The notes beneath the pieces were generated by a model. The model was not told the DNA's origin, made no database searches, and was given only the letters and a program-made list of their open reading frames with translations. From positions 1,025,001-1,089,000 of the forward strand of contig WPIO01000095.1 of assembly GCA_009760855.2 (NCBI GenBank): a stretch of DNA of 64,000 bases. The letters are read 5' to 3'. The position numbers were made by a program, and so were the translations under genes. This DNA comes from Cristatella mucedo. Lineage: Eukaryota > Bryozoa > Phylactolaemata > Cristatellidae. Below, piece by piece: positions 11,264 through 23,149 of the stretch. Numbering within the stretch: the first letter of the stretch is position 1; every line of letters starts with the position of its first letter.

Positions 11264-11383
11264 TCGACGGTATTAGCGTACACGTCTGTGTGCAGACGCA
11301 ACTGGGTTGGCAGACCCATTGCTGCGGCAATACAACTGTGTCTTACAATATTCGATAATGCAAAAGATGACTTCGTGTACAAG
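11264..11383 (+). CDS. Leishmanolysin-like exon D (VLAY..GRPI block)
   Basis: The acceptor is ttgaccgcttcag| and the donor is AAG|gtaggc, phase 0 to 0, 40 codons. It reads STVLAYTSVCRRNWVGRPIA then AAIQLC, a clear match to the family's LAxAxxCxxDxxGRPIAGxxN block just upstream of the active site. The Cys and Arg-Pro-Ile are in the expected spacing. It is followed by FDNAKDDFVYK, leading into the HExxH exon. Confidence 0.87.
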
Positions 11384-11764
11384 GTAGGCAGCAGCAAGCT
11401 TGTGCCATCCGGTGTTAGAGCCTGGCAGGTGCTCGGTGAGCAAGCAAGCCATCCTTCGGCTGCCTTCTCCTGTACATGTCCTAATCTAAAGCAAGCTGAG
11501 AGCTTGGTGATGCCGGATGCTGTGGCCTCACCCGTAGTAGCTGCGCTCGCTTTTGCTGTACGTCGGCGTGCCACTGCAGCTCGCGGCTTTTGCGCTGCCA
11601 AATGTGACACCTGCTCTGAAACAATAATCTCGTCATTTCTTTATCTTTTACGGCGCTCTCCTGCCGGTGTCACGTTAGGTGCTGTTAGGGAACGATACAG
11701 TAAAGTCTCGTGTATTTAGCTAGCTGTCGAAGAGCTTAAGTGGTCTCCATCTCTTTGCTCGAAG

Positions 11765-12115
11765 CAGGCAATTAATGATTGCCACTCCATGACTCGAAAC
11801 GACAATCGACCGACCTGGGTCGTGAAGTGCTAGCACCGGAAAAATGTGGAGCTGCCTTTTACCAGCAGTGCTATACGTGACCTTGGACTTTTAAAGGTCA
11901 TAGGAAGGTCAAAACAGCAGCTATTATACATCAAACGATAGCTAATGCTACCAGTGTTCTTCGTGCCAATTTTCATGCCAATCAGTCTACTGGTCTTCGT
12001 ACGATATTTAATAAATGTGCTTTTGGGGGGACAACTCCCCCTATTAGTGGCCATTTTGGGGGATAACTCCCACTACTGGCCGACGTACCCCCTTAACCCT
12101 GGGCTAAGACCTAGG
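11765..12115 (-). mobile_element. Family A SINE interrupted by a ~250-bp insertion
   Basis: On the plus strand the SINE tail-to-head order runs from gcaggcaattaatgattgcc through the degenerate B box to cgtgaagtgctagcacc (about 11836). It then resumes at cttaaccctgggctaagac (about 12092). In the copy at 6325-6475 those two stretches are directly adjacent. The inserted 11837-12089 segment encodes nothing recognisable and has no obvious terminal repeats. Confidence 0.6.
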
Positions 12116-12189
12116 GGGCATGCGACTTGGTTCTTGTACTTATGGGCTGAGTATATGTGTATGTGCAGCACTATTGTCTAGATGGAAGT

Positions 12190-13412
12190 ACAAAGACGAA
12201 GTAATAATAAAAAAATTAAATCTTCAAATAGAACCTTTCTGCACTAAAACAACTTTGCTATTGAGGCTGCAAGTAATGTAATGTATCTTCATCTGTAACT
12301 CCACAAAGCCACAAAGGGCGTCACGCAGCAGAGTTTTCTACAGTGCACTCACAGCCTAAGCGGCTTTCCATATGCATTCGGTAGCCAACAGACTTCATCT
12401 CACATAACAAAGAGAAAGTGGGAAGCACAGCAGAGTCAGGAGAGCAGTTGAGGTAGTTAGTAGCATGAAAGTAGCAGCTTAGGATCGCTGAAAAGGATGA
12501 GCCATAGTCGGCAGCAAGAGAAAAGTTGTCATGGTGGAAGAATCGTGGAAGCAAGTTCCACAGTCTAGAACCTGCAGAGCTAAAGCTTCTGTCGCCAACG
12601 GTCTTTCAGTGGAGGAATGGAATAGCTAATTTATTGTCCACGCAGGACCAGAGGGCGCGAACAGGCTGAAACTGATGCAGCAGTTCATCTAGGTACGAAG
12701 GAGCCAAGCCGTGGCAGGCCTTGTGGGTCAGTGTAAGAACTTGGCTCTGTATCCATTGATCAACCGGCAGCCATCCTAGCTCTTTTAGCAGAGGAGACAC
12801 GTGCTCAAACCTCTGGGACTTGAAGACTAGTCTTGCAGCCATATTCATAGCCGTTTGCAGTGGCCTAGTTGCTTTTTTTGTTAGCCCAGCCAAAAGGGAA
12901 TTACAATAATCAAGCCGAGACCGAACTAAGGAGCTAGTTAAATGTTTTGCAAGCCACCGTGGAAGGCAACTCCTTATCTTAGTTAGGGATCAGACGTGAT
13001 GGCTAGCTGTAAAAAAATACTAGCTGATTTAACAGCCTCTTTTTGTATAGTGACAGAAGAGCCTTTACGGCTATCACTACTGCTTGCAGTGGCGATAAAG
13101 GATCACCCACCGCAGAATTCGAACCCACGACCTCGGGGATGAGGTCGTGAAATGCAACCGCCTTACCTAGTGAGTCATTGCGGCTCACCAGCTGTAGAAG
13201 CAGTCTTCTGAATGAAGCTTTTAAAATTTAGACAGCTGCCGAAAACAAAACCTAAATTTCGAGCACGTGGTGATGGTCGCACAATAGCATCGCCTATTAG
13301 AAGAGCAAAGCCTTTTAATCCAGCCACATGCTTAGGGTGTCCTATGAGCGGCAATTCAGTTTTATCGTCATTTAGTTTCAAGAAATTTTTCGACATCGAG
13401 GATGTACTCGAG

Positions 13413-13415
<3 letters not shown>
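12190..13415 (-). pseudogene. CR1/L2-like LINE, RT C-terminal region, interrupted by a SINE
   Basis: The minus strand first encodes NFLKLNDDKTELPLIG and ARNLGFVFGSCLNFKS (13190-13390). After the SINE at 13018-13185 it encodes AARLVFKSQRFEHVSPLLKE then LGWLPVDQWI and HGLAPSYLDELL (12606-12893). These are ordered blocks of the RT thumb and C terminus of CR1/L2-type elements. The 5' side is cut by a (CA)n array, and the 3' end near 12200-12360 matches 33165-33255. A frameshift separates the last frame (12321-12554). Confidence 0.85.
13018..13185 (-). mobile_element. tRNA-derived SINE, family A, nested in a LINE
   Basis: On the minus strand, the B box gggttcgaattctgcggtgg is followed by 'gatcctttatcgcc' and 'gcaagcagtagtgatag'. 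The tail is 'ctcttctgtcactatacaaa' then 'gaggctgttaaat'. A short duplicated tcgtgag..gaggtcgtg stretch is present. It splits the LINE coding region, so it is younger than that LINE. Confidence 0.87.

Positions 13416-13495
<80 letters not shown>
13416..13495. repeat. (CA)n microsatellite, ~40 perfect units
   Basis: This is an uninterrupted 80-bp CA run directly bordering the truncated 5' side of the LINE copy. More diverged CA-rich sequence follows to about 13600. Confidence 0.98.
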
Positions 13496-13498
<3 letters not shown>

Positions 13499-13867
13499 CA
13501 AGCTCGTGTATGCACGCACTCACACCCACCTGCATGCCTGCTGCACGCACACCCGCTCACACACGTGTGCACACACACGACGTACATGCACACCCCACGC
13601 ACACAATGACAATTGGTTTGTCTAGTAATGGTTTCCTAAGGAGTGACTGTATCGTGGTTATTGGCAGAGCCTGTGCAGTGTTTACAGCCATACTGTATCT
13701 TGTACGCATACTCAGGCAGGATATGAAAATTCAAACCCACCTCATAGCCTTTCAGCAACAGATCTTGAGACCCATCAATCCTCGAGGCTGGTAGTGCACT
13801 GCCGACAGAGCGTTGCAGTAGATGCTGATGCTGTCTGGCAGTTGCTAATCCGGGTATCATAACATCG

Positions 13868-14015
13868 TGGTCGATTGTCCAGTGGTTAAGGTGTTCGCCC
13901 GATCTAGGTCAAGGTGATTTTGATGGCCGAGGTCGTGAGCTTGAGCCCATGGCATACTGTATGTGAAGTGTGTGAATAGAGATTAAGTTCTCTTAGAATG
14001 CTATACAAATCTATA
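13868..14015 (+). mobile_element. tRNA-derived SINE, family B
   Basis: The A-box-like stretch gtccagtggttaaggtgttc and the B-box-like gtcgtgagcttgagccc are followed by 'gcatac..tgtgaag'. The LINE-like tail is gaatagagattaagttctct then 'gctatacaaat'. Confidence 0.85.
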
Positions 14016-14149
14016 TGCATGATTTTGAGTCTGGCATCATTTTAGGACAAGCAACCTCTTCTTTGCCTTTCGAAGTCAGCAATCGAGTTCTTTCAGCGAA
14101 TCAGTGTTTATCTCAGGAAGTGTTTCCCATTGCTGTTCGTGCACTCAAA

Positions 14150-14216
14150 GTCCCTTTGCAGCAAATGTAAAGCGCATAGATAGAGATTGAGTTCTCTGAG
14201 GGCGCTTTATCAAATC

Positions 14217-14250
<34 letters not shown>
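14150..14250 (+). repeat. LINE 3' tail with (ATT)n end
   Basis: The stretch gcaaatgtaaagcgcataga, then gagattgagttctctgaggg and cgctttatcaaat, is followed by about eleven ATT units. The simple-sequence end is typical of CR1/L2-type insertion termini. Confidence 0.9.
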
Positions 14251-14660
14251 AAGTGACCTCTTGTCCTCTCATTTATATCCTATATATATATTTATATAAT
14301 TTATATCTCATTTATATATTTATATTATGTCCTATCATATAAAAATTAAGAGCAGCAAAGTTAAGCATTATTGAAGCTGTTTTATTAGAACCGCCGGTTT
14401 GCAACAGTCACCGGCCATCGTAACTTACTGCAGGAGGGGCTCATGTCCATCTTAGCATTTATCGACCAAAATGCTGGCACCTTTCCAATATGCAGACTTA
14501 TTGTGTTGTTTGGGCTCAAGCTTCTTGACACCAGCAGGACTGAAGATCAGCTGTGAATTCTTGCTGGAGTCTGCAGTGTTGACATGTGCTATGATGACCG
14601 GTCACTGCTTCGTTTGACTTGATTTCTTATCGTGCAGACTACTCACATGTGCGTTGCCAG

Positions 14661-14891
14661 GTGATTCTCCACGAGATGCTTCATGCACTTGCCTTTTCAC
14701 GGGACAGCTTTGAAGCCTTCGTGGATTCCTCGTCTAGCAGTTGTGCAAAATATTATAACCCAGTTAGAAGCAACCTTGAAATACTCAAACTGGTAACACC
14801 AGCAACTTTAAAGACTGCATCAAATTACTTCGGTTGCATCAATCCTTCTGCCCAGTTCAATGAATACGGAGGACCCCTGTATTCAATAATA
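14661..14891 (+). CDS. Leishmanolysin-like exon E (catalytic HExxH helix)
   Basis: The acceptor is gcgttgccag| and the donor is ATA|gtaagt, phase 0 to 0, 77 codons. VILHEMLHALAFS holds the zinc-binding HExxH motif. His-4 and His-8 of the exon bind zinc and Glu-5 is the catalytic base (14670-14684). Downstream, VTPATLKTASNYFGC matches the family's TP.V...A..+F.C block. This is the strongest evidence for the family. An upstream acceptor at 14637 stays open and would add seven residues but does not fit exon D's phase. Confidence 0.95.
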
Positions 14892-15124
14892 GTAAGTATC
14901 GAGGCCGTGTTTTGCACTTGTGTAAGTATTGTGGCCAGATAACAGCTCCTCTGTGTCGTACTGCATGGCAATTCTTGCAGCTGGTGAATTAAATTCAGGC
15001 AATGCCTGGTCCATTGCTCTCGTCGAGGGGGCCGACTGCATATGCTTGGAGAGAAGATGCCAAGGACAAACCCCTTGAATAAGTTTCTTTGTCCTTTTTA
15101 TTTTGTACCTGAACTGTAAATATT

Positions 15125-15790
15125 AGCAATGTTAATAATAATTATAATGCATTTGATATAGTGCCCTCAGCGAACTCAATCTCCCTCCCTCTACGCACTT
15201 TACATTTGCTTCAAACGAAGCACGAGCGAATGGTTAGTGGTAGCTCAATGACAACAAGCATAATGTGGTTAGGAGTGACATGCACAGTGTCAGCATGCAA
15301 AAATAGTTAGTGGCAGCATGCACAATATCAGCATGCATAAGCACGTAAAGGAGAATCATATGCACCCACTAAATGCAGTGATAATTAGATGCATTTTTAG
15401 TTTCTTTTTAAATGTGGTCAAGTCAGGGGATGTGATGTAAGTCGGGAGTGAGCTCCAAGCTTTGGGAGCATACCAACTAAAGGCTCGGTCTCCAAAGGAT
15501 TTGAGGTTCGCACGGGGTATGGCTAAACGATTAGATTCCGAAAAGCTAGTGCTACGATGTATAGCCTGGTGGAGCAGTAGATCTGATAGGTTTGGTGGCC
15601 GGAGCCAAAGAAGGCAGGGACCTAAAAGTGAGCGACAGAGCCCTTGAAGTCGATACGTTGCTTGACTGGGAGCCAGTGCATGTCGGTGAGAAGTAGTGTG
15701 ACATGGCAACTGCGATCATCACGACAGACAAGCCTAGCAAACTGCAGAGGTTTGCACAAGCTGTAAGTGCCTGTAAAGTGCACGTGTGCA
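15125..15790 (-). pseudogene. CR1/L2-like LINE, 3' end
   Basis: On the minus strand, AIPRANLKSFGDRAFSWYAP followed by KAWSSLPTYIT and FKKKLKMHL is the classic RT C-terminal end of CR1/L2-type elements. The 3' UTR with the tgcatgctgccact..cactg stretch and the tail ending in a TAATAATTATAAT-type simple repeat follows at 15125-15350. It is 5'-truncated. Confidence 0.87.
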
Positions 15791-17639
15791 GCTTTATATA
15801 ATTTGCCCAGAAAGTCTTTCTATACTTTCGGATCTGATGTTTACCACACATTTTCAGAAGAAATTAATTTTTGTATTTATAATTTTGGTCATTCTTTGAT
15901 GTCTATTACTGGATTTTGGGTATTTTAGGGTATTCAAGCTGTACTTTCCAATTTTTATGGCTATCTTATATTGCCAGTTATCTTTTGATTTGAAGACCTA
16001 TGCAGTTTTGCATTGCCTTTTGCACGTTTAACAGGACATTTTATCCACGATTAAATGGATCAGTGGTTGTCAAATTGAGGCGTGCTAGTGTGTGGTGGAT
16101 GAGACATCCAATCCTTTGTAGTCACTTAATTTTGAGGTTGGTACCTTTCACCAATTCAGGAAGCATTAACGAAGACTTAATTCTTGGTCACTTCATGACA
16201 GGCTGTGTTTTGGAGGGAGTACTTGTATTGCTAATTGTATACACACAAATCCTATTTGTGATTTCATTAGTCAAAGAACCTCAAAAGTTAGTGCCCTTAG
16301 TTCACTGCAACTAAGCACATGATTTAAGAAATTTCAGCAACCACAGTAAAGCTATGCAATAATGTGATTGGGAAAAGGGGCAATTTTACAGGGAAAGGCG
16401 ATGCTACTATTCTGAGAATCTTTAGTTTGCTTTTGGACTTTCACCATGAGAGCATGCCTTGGCTATAGATTTTTTATGCTTTTTTTGCCCAAAAAGTTGT
16501 TTTGGAAGTGTCTATTATTAGTTTTCATGTTTGGTGTAGCTTGAAAAAATGCTGTAGTACAAACAATTTCAATGCGACCTTACTTTTTATTCGCATTGAC
16601 TATCAACATCAGAAAAAAAAGAAATTTTAAAGACAAAACCAGAACTTGTACAGCCTCCTAACGTTTGCCACGTGTAGGATATGCGCACCAGCCGAAATAT
16701 TTAGGGTATACCTTCGGTAGTGGTTGGCCTGAACCCACCTGAAACCTGCTAGCATTGAAGAGCTCATGTCTCTGTTTCCTACCCCAAGCCTACTGATATG
16801 CCAATGACTGACCATGAGTATCACCAACATTTTCGATGGTGGTTAATTTAGGTTTTTAAGGAACTTTTGGGCAGCCATATTTTCCTCTACAGTGGATGTC
16901 ACATATTGCCTGGAATTTGGCTTTAGAATCAGTTCTGTGTAACTACATTTGCACATTTAAGTGGTCTTGTTAACATGAGTTTTTTGAGATTTTTCGGAAA
17001 CATGGGGCGAAGCATGACTTTATTGATAGGATTTATATAGAGACCTCATATTATTGAACACTTGCAAAATCAAACTTATAAACCATAGGCGAATACACCT
17101 CTCCACCAAACGATCCACTGGGGGGGGGGGAGTCCATCGAGTCATTGGCCCGGTGCCACGGTGCAAGCCACCTCGGAGTCCATCGAGTCTCCTGCCACGG
17201 TGAGTCCATTTCCGGCTTTCAAAATTACTAGACGTTTTGTGGATTGAACTCGGGACTTGGTAGGTATTAGCTTGTTTTCCAAAACAGGATGCCAACATTA
17301 AAAGTATAGCGATGGCATTATTAAAGCATTGAAAAATTGTGCATACACGTGTGAGAAAATGTGCTGCTTATGAGTTTAAGAAATGTTTGAGCATGTGGGA
17401 AGCTCATTGCTGCAGGAATGCATTTGCTTATAAGTGAGTGACAGAATGGGATGAAAACTTAATACAAAACGTCATACAAGTATTAACGAAAACGGAAAGC
17501 AAAACTGCATAGATATTGCACTGTAAACTGGGATACACGTGGTATGCATAGTGGTTTTGAATTTATGTACCACTCGTGGTGTGGGCTTGTATATCTCTAG
17601 ATGCTTCGCCTAGAAGGAATACAAACTGCTCCGTGAAGA

Positions 17640-17990
17640 ATTTTATAAAGGAAGCTGCATGCTGGTTTACTTTGATGTCCCTTCATCTCTTGTTCCAGCC
17701 TACCTATTCGAACTACTTTTCATTTAGGCTAGGCATCTTCCTACCTGCTCGTCTGGCTGAAGTAATTTAGCTGTGCCTCGAACCAACCTCAAATCCTTTA
17801 GAGACCATTCTTTTAGTGTGTGTGCTCCCAAAGCCTGAAACTAACTCTGAATTGACGTCACAACTACCCCTAGCTTGAGGGCATTTAAAAGCAGCCAAAA
17901 CCCACATGATCCTCACAGCCTTTGGTGGATCAGTGTGAATTGTCTTTTCTGTGCTTCAGTGTGCTGCCACTGTGCTTGTTACCACTCACC
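17640..17990 (+). pseudogene. LINE 3' fragment (plus strand)
   Basis: The DNA cctcgaaccaacctcaaatc, then ctttagagacc and gtgctcccaaagcctgaaac, is the sense version of the NLKSFGDRAFS..APKAWN block, with stops. The 3' UTR gtgctgccactgtgc..ttaccactcacc segment follows. Confidence 0.7.
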
Positions 17991-19919
17991 GTATTGCCAT
18001 GCTTCTTTTACAGTTTTTGATGTGCCTAGAAATGCCTATCTACAGGTATTACACCATGTAACACAATTTTTGATCTTAGATAGTGTTATTTTGCAATTGT
18101 TTATGCCTTATCAGTATAGAAAATGACCACTATTTCCTACAAACTTTGCCATTGTGACAACGACGGTGATGCATTTGAATTTACCCTTTTCCAACGAGCA
18201 AACAAACGCGCTCGTGTCTTTTGGTTCACATTTTTCCAGAAAAAACAACATAAATTAAAACGAGCATGCATTTATACTAAATTATACAAAATGCCCACTA
18301 TAGATTTAGAACTGAATCTTTTTTCAAAGTTTGTAGTTATAGTGTAGATCACTAATTTATTAGGATGAGAATAGCGGATATGGAATTAAAAAAAGAAAAA
18401 CATCAGTCCACTGTGCCACAGTTCTTCACCATAATCTCAACCTATCCAACAGAGCTTACTGCGCTGTGATTGTTTAAGAAGCCCCTAACAACTTCAAAAA
18501 AGCTGTTCCAAGCCATTTTCCCCTGACTAGTAATTCCCTGAGAACTAATTTACTCAATGATCTGTATCTGTGGTCTCACGAAGACACCGGTGTTTACCTT
18601 TGCCTCAACAGCTTAGAGAAAAGTCTCGAAGGTACTTAAACCCGGCCAACTTCTTATCTAGGGCAGTGACACATTTTTTCACAAAGCCCAGCTCGATAGG
18701 CAGCTGGTGGCATCATCATCAGCACATTGGCTACAGACATGGTAAAATGTCTGCCGGATGCTTGTAGCCTCTCGATTTTTTCTTATGAAAATGCACATAT
18801 TAATCCATTTAGGCAGTTGGGACAAAAATGAGCTGGTGGGCTTGCGTAATATTTCAACTATTTATATTATAGGATAATATTAGCAAGGATAATAATTGTG
18901 ATTTATTAATGTGTAGAATAACTGATCAAAATCATGCATAGACTACTTTGTCTACTTAATGATTGACAGACAGTTAAGATAGATACATCAGCATAATTTA
19001 CTTGTGTGATTACATGCACAAGATACATTTTATGCAAATGTAAAAATTTTGTATTTAAAATAAGAGTTTTGGCCATAGCTTTATTTCCATGGTTCTAAAA
19101 CATAAGTGCATTTCAAATTTATCTGTATTGTGGTCATAAACGCAAGGTTTATGGGGAATAAGGGCCATTTTCTATATTTTTTAAGTTTAGGCTATTGTAA
19201 CTAACACTGTCTTGGAACAAAGATGAAATGAATATTTGTTGTACAGCATGATTTATCGTCGCATGGTAGACAATTGAAGGCAGCACCTTAGCGACAACTG
19301 CACATTGGATGCTTGCTTCTTCGATTAGTCTTTCTACATTGGGTTCACTAGAGTAGCTATTGTAACAATGCACATTTGGTTCCTGGAAACCGCCGTGATT
19401 ACTATCTCGAGGGGAGAGGCCTAGGAGCTTTTACATAGTGTTTATGTTATAGAGCTAACACTTTGATGAGGATTGTGATACCGTCAAACCTCTCCATATA
19501 CACACTTGGTCGGTCGATTTTCAATGCCACTGTGACTTAGTGACCACTGGACTTGTGAACAGTCATGTGATCTACAGAACTAGCCCAGTTTTATTGCTTC
19601 CATTATGGCATCCGGCTGACGAAGCATGATTGAAAAACTACGAAGAACATGAATATTTATAAAAGCGAGAACTCTGCGGCTAGTCAAGAAATGTATGTTT
19701 TATTTTACACATAATGTCTCCCAAGTTGGGTACAGACATTTCTAAAGGCAATCTACCAAGAAACCAAATGGCTGCTTTAAGTTATTGATTGAATTTCTGA
19801 TTATGTTTGATGCAGCTATTGTGGTATGCAAGACAATAATAGTAACATGCCTATAGAACCAAATCTCTTTTCATTTGCTTTACATATCTTGGAGGGAAGC
19901 ACATAAACTGATTAGCAAT

Positions 19920-20215
19920 ACTGTAATAATCATAATAATACATTTGTTATAGTGCCCTCAGAGAATTCAATCTCGTTCAAAGCACCTATTATTTGCTGCA
20001 AAGGGATGGCATGCACTCTTATAGCATGCACAAGCACATACAGGTAATTCACTGAGGGATGGAGCAAATATTGAGGAGCACAGGTGGGGGTTTTAAAGTC
20101 TTTGTAAGTTTTGTCAAATTAGGTAATTTCGGGATATCTGTCGGCAGAAAGATCCAGGCTTTGGATGCACAGGACTTTAATTTACAGTCGCTAAAGGATT
20201 TTGAGGTTCATCAAG
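19920..20215 (-). pseudogene. LINE 3' end fragment
   Basis: It has the same layout as the copy at 35285: an ATA/TAA-rich end, 'gccctcagagaattcaatct', a tgctgcaaag stretch, 3' UTR remnants, then decayed coding DNA around gctttggatgcac and aaaggattttgaggtt. Confidence 0.75.
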
Positions 20216-20943
20216 TTTGAACATATGTAGATGAATCTTTTTTGTTATGGACTCGGCTAAGCTCGGAGTGTAACCGATTTGTGAGCAACAAGGAAGTTAG
20301 CTGCAATTGTTGGTTGATGACTCCCCCTGTTGTTGTCTAGACACAATTTTCTAAAAACTAGGCCACAACGGTGGTAAGCATTCTCTGCATCGACTATGCA
20401 TGCACTCATTGGTGCTTTGGCTACATCGGAATTGTGAAAATTGTGCTGCCCTTTTTTCATTGACTGATGACTTCCAGGAAAGTTGCTCGAAAGATAGTAA
20501 GAGTGCTTTCTATTGAAATATTCTTGTTTGCTCTCGAAGTTAATCTAATTTAGGCATCTTTGGTTTTTGTCGGTGAGAAAAAGGGACAACATATCGTGAG
20601 TGGAAGATGCCCTATTCGAGGTTGCAACATTACCTGCTAGCCGTGATTGCTGTGGTACTTTACTGTCTGGCTTGTGGGTTAAAAATGAGCCTAAGTCAAT
20701 AGCCTGGCATCAGCTTACCATTTAATGGCAGATAAAGGGTGTGCCACGCTGGCTTCATGTGTCGAACCCGGTCTCTACTCTTAACGAAGGCGAGTATCTT
20801 AACGCCTGCCGAATGCCATCAGGCGCAAACTCCTCCCATGGCTGTCAATGGAACTGCACTGCCGTGCAAAGAGTGCTGTGCTCATTTCAATAATCTCTTG
20901 GTTTGCTGATTCGTTGCCCAGCTGCTGTCGATGTTCTGTTTAG

Positions 20944-21021
20944 GGTACGAACAATTTCATCGGCTCCCACTGGAACCAGACGCAAATGCAGGGCTCGCTG
21001 ATGACTGCGGTAATCCCTCAG
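20944..21021 (+). CDS. Leishmanolysin-like exon F (third zinc ligand)
   Basis: The acceptor is ctgtttag| and the donor is CAG|gtaact, phase 0 to 0, 26 codons. It reads GTNNFIGSHWNQTQMQGSLM then TAVIPQ. GSHW supplies the third zinc histidine (20968-20970), 77 residues after the HExxH motif. That is longer than the ~62 residues of GP63 but within what family insertions allow. SLMTAVI corresponds to the Met-turn region. Confidence 0.95.
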
Positions 21022-21156
21022 GTAACTGCAGCTGCAGCAACCTCAGTGTTACTGCAGCATAGCAGATAACTGTAGCAACAGCAGTGTAGTGCTCTTACCT
21101 TTCTGCCTCCGTCGGTGAGTCACGGCTGACCCATGAAGAACTGTACGCTGTCCTAG

Positions 21157-21316
21157 GCAAGCGTGGTCTCACTCGACGCCATCACACTTGCTGTGTTTGA
21201 AGACTCAGGGTGGTATTCCGTCAACTACAGCTTCGCTCAGCCGTTTGTGTTTGGCCAGCATGCAGGATGTTCTTTTGGCTCGGCAGATTTCTGCAAGTCG
21301 GATACCGTCTACTACT
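21157..21316 (+). CDS. Leishmanolysin-like exon G (EDSGWYSVNY block)
   Basis: The acceptor is gctgtcctag| and the donor is probably T|gtaata, starting in phase 0. It reads SLDAITLAVFEDSGWYSVNY then SFAQPFVFGQHAGCSF, a near-consensus family block (LA.LEDSGWY.VNY..A....WG...GC.F), ending with cysteines and YYC. The open frame runs on to a stop at 21357. The donor is uncertain. T|gtaata (phase 1) is the better splice site, whereas a later weak site near 21342 (phase 2) would keep CNKP and join exon H more like the family. Confidence 0.88.
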
Positions 21317-22994
21317 GTAATAAGCCGTATGTACTGCGCTTGTTGTCTCAGCACTGAGTTTCCTCTCACTGTCCAGCCTCTGGCGCTCGGGCCAGTTGTG
21401 CAAAAGACACGCCTCGCATGTGCACACGCGGCTTACTCGAGCAGCTGTGCTATGCCAATAGCTACCCTTCTGTCCTCTCTTTCTCATCCTCCACGCGAGG
21501 CTCGTCGCGTCTCTGTATTAATATTAGATGATGGTTATAGTGTTAAGTGGACAGCATGAGTCCAGATGCAGGATTGCTATAGCATCGCCAACCGTAAACC
21601 GGTCCGATTACGTGCCTGCTGAGCATGTGTGAATTGAACACTGGCAGAATTTGGCTGCATTTCTGCCTTTTTTGATGCTCATCCTTCCTTCATTGGTGAA
21701 ATAATTCGAAGCACAGCATATAGGCAGCTGTTATGCCCATACCCGATGCGCATTGACAGAAATATCTTGTACAGGTTACTTGAAAACTATAGGCCGCTGC
21801 ACCATGACATGCTGCCGTACCGAAGCCAACAAGTAGCTGCCAGCAGCTTGATGTTGCTGAGGTCGTTGTGTACTGCTTCCGGTCTGCTTTTTGCCAACCT
21901 TGGTACTTGACATTGACAGGCTGGTCAGTTTATTGGCTCATCATTGATTGGCTGGTCAGTTTGGGTCCCTTAAAAGACGTCTGCTGCTCTATTATTTTAA
22001 CACGTGATCATTGCTTTCGCAGCTGGTAGACGTATCTGTGCAGCTCTTCCTAGCACTTGTCATATCTGTATGCAAACCCAAGCCGGCTATGGGAGTAATC
22101 CCCACTTTAGGCAATGAGTAGTTAGTGCAAGAGTGGCTGATGTTAGCAGCTGAAGTAGGATACCAAAAAAGCATGGATGCTACTGGGTTTGCTGTGTCCG
22201 TCAAGTTGATGCAGTGAATTTAATGTAAAGTGCATGTCAAATAGAACAGAGCGTGGGGCACCATTGTCGAAACCTCTCATCAGTTCGTAAAAAGCATTGC
22301 TTGCCAAGCACAGCGGCCAAATGCATGTTGGTTCTCAATCTGTTTCTCACACCCAAGGTTAAGTGTCCTGAAAAACAGCTTACGAATGCTGCTGACCTCT
22401 TGATTAACCCCTAATTAATCGCCTGCCTCATGTGCACACTAAGAAGGCTGTTCCTCCCAGCCCTGCTGCTGCTGCATACTAGCTTAAATGCCACTGTGAC
22501 TTAATTGGTTTTCATGTCAAATGTGGGTGTTGCTAAGTTAGTTGCTGCTTTTGAGGGCTATTAGTTAATTTCCAGAACTATATATAACCTGTTGAAGCTG
22601 TGAAGTCTGTGGTCTCATGCCAGTGGGAATGACCAGTAGTCTTCATGGGTAGGGGTTCCTCAATGGTATTATAAGCCTGTATCGGTGTAATGGGTGAGAG
22701 CTTCCTCAGAAGTCTATCTGAGGTAGGTTGGGTGCCACCGTGTCGGCTAGCTTTGAATCCCAACAAGGAGTTTCTATATATGGTAAGCCAGCTAGCTGTT
22801 CTCTAGGCTGCTAATGGATTCTGGGGGGGGGGGCCTCATTCAGCCACATTGTGAATGTGGCCCTCTGCTAATTCAGACAACTCAGCCGAGTAATAAGCCA
22901 ATTAGAAGACTGCTTATGGGATGGGCTGAAATTGACCTTGTGACCTTGTTTAAGGAGCAGAGGAACCTGCCGTAGTAGATAAGTCTGGTTTCCG

Positions 22995-23113
22995 CCTTGG
23001 TCTGACCAAGGGATTATGGTGCTTGCCTTTTGACGACTCAGGTCGTGGGGTTGAGCCTTTGGCATACGCGAAGCCCTGGATAGAGATTCAGTTCTCTTAT
23101 GCAAATTAATAAA

Positions 23114-23115
<2 letters not shown>
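22995..23115 (+). mobile_element. tRNA-derived SINE, family B
   Basis: The stretch ggtctgaccaagggattatg and the B-box region gtcgtggggttgagcc are followed by ggcatacgcgaag and the tail tagagattcagttctcttat. It is immediately followed by an (AT)n array that borders the foldback element. Confidence 0.8.
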
Positions 23116-23144
<29 letters not shown>

Positions 23145-23145
23145 C
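23114..23145. repeat. (AT)n microsatellite
   Basis: An AT dinucleotide run sits between a SINE B tail and the left arm of the palindrome. Confidence 0.95.
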
Positions 23146-23149
23146 TGAT

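Larger units (their letters stand above)
11384..14660 (+). other. Intron between peptidase exons D and E
   Basis: This 3.3-kb stretch contains an interrupted family A SINE (11765-12115), a LINE broken by another family A SINE (12190-13415), a long (CA)n array, a family B SINE and a LINE tail with an (ATT)n end. AT-rich sequence fills 14255-14345. Confidence 0.6.
14892..20943 (+). other. Intron between peptidase exons E and F
   Basis: This 6-kb intron includes LINE remnants at 15125-15790, 17640-17990 and 19920-20215. In 15800-17635, 17995-19915 and 20220-20940 I see only AT-rich non-coding sequence. No exon or repeat family there could be supported by eye. Confidence 0.55.
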
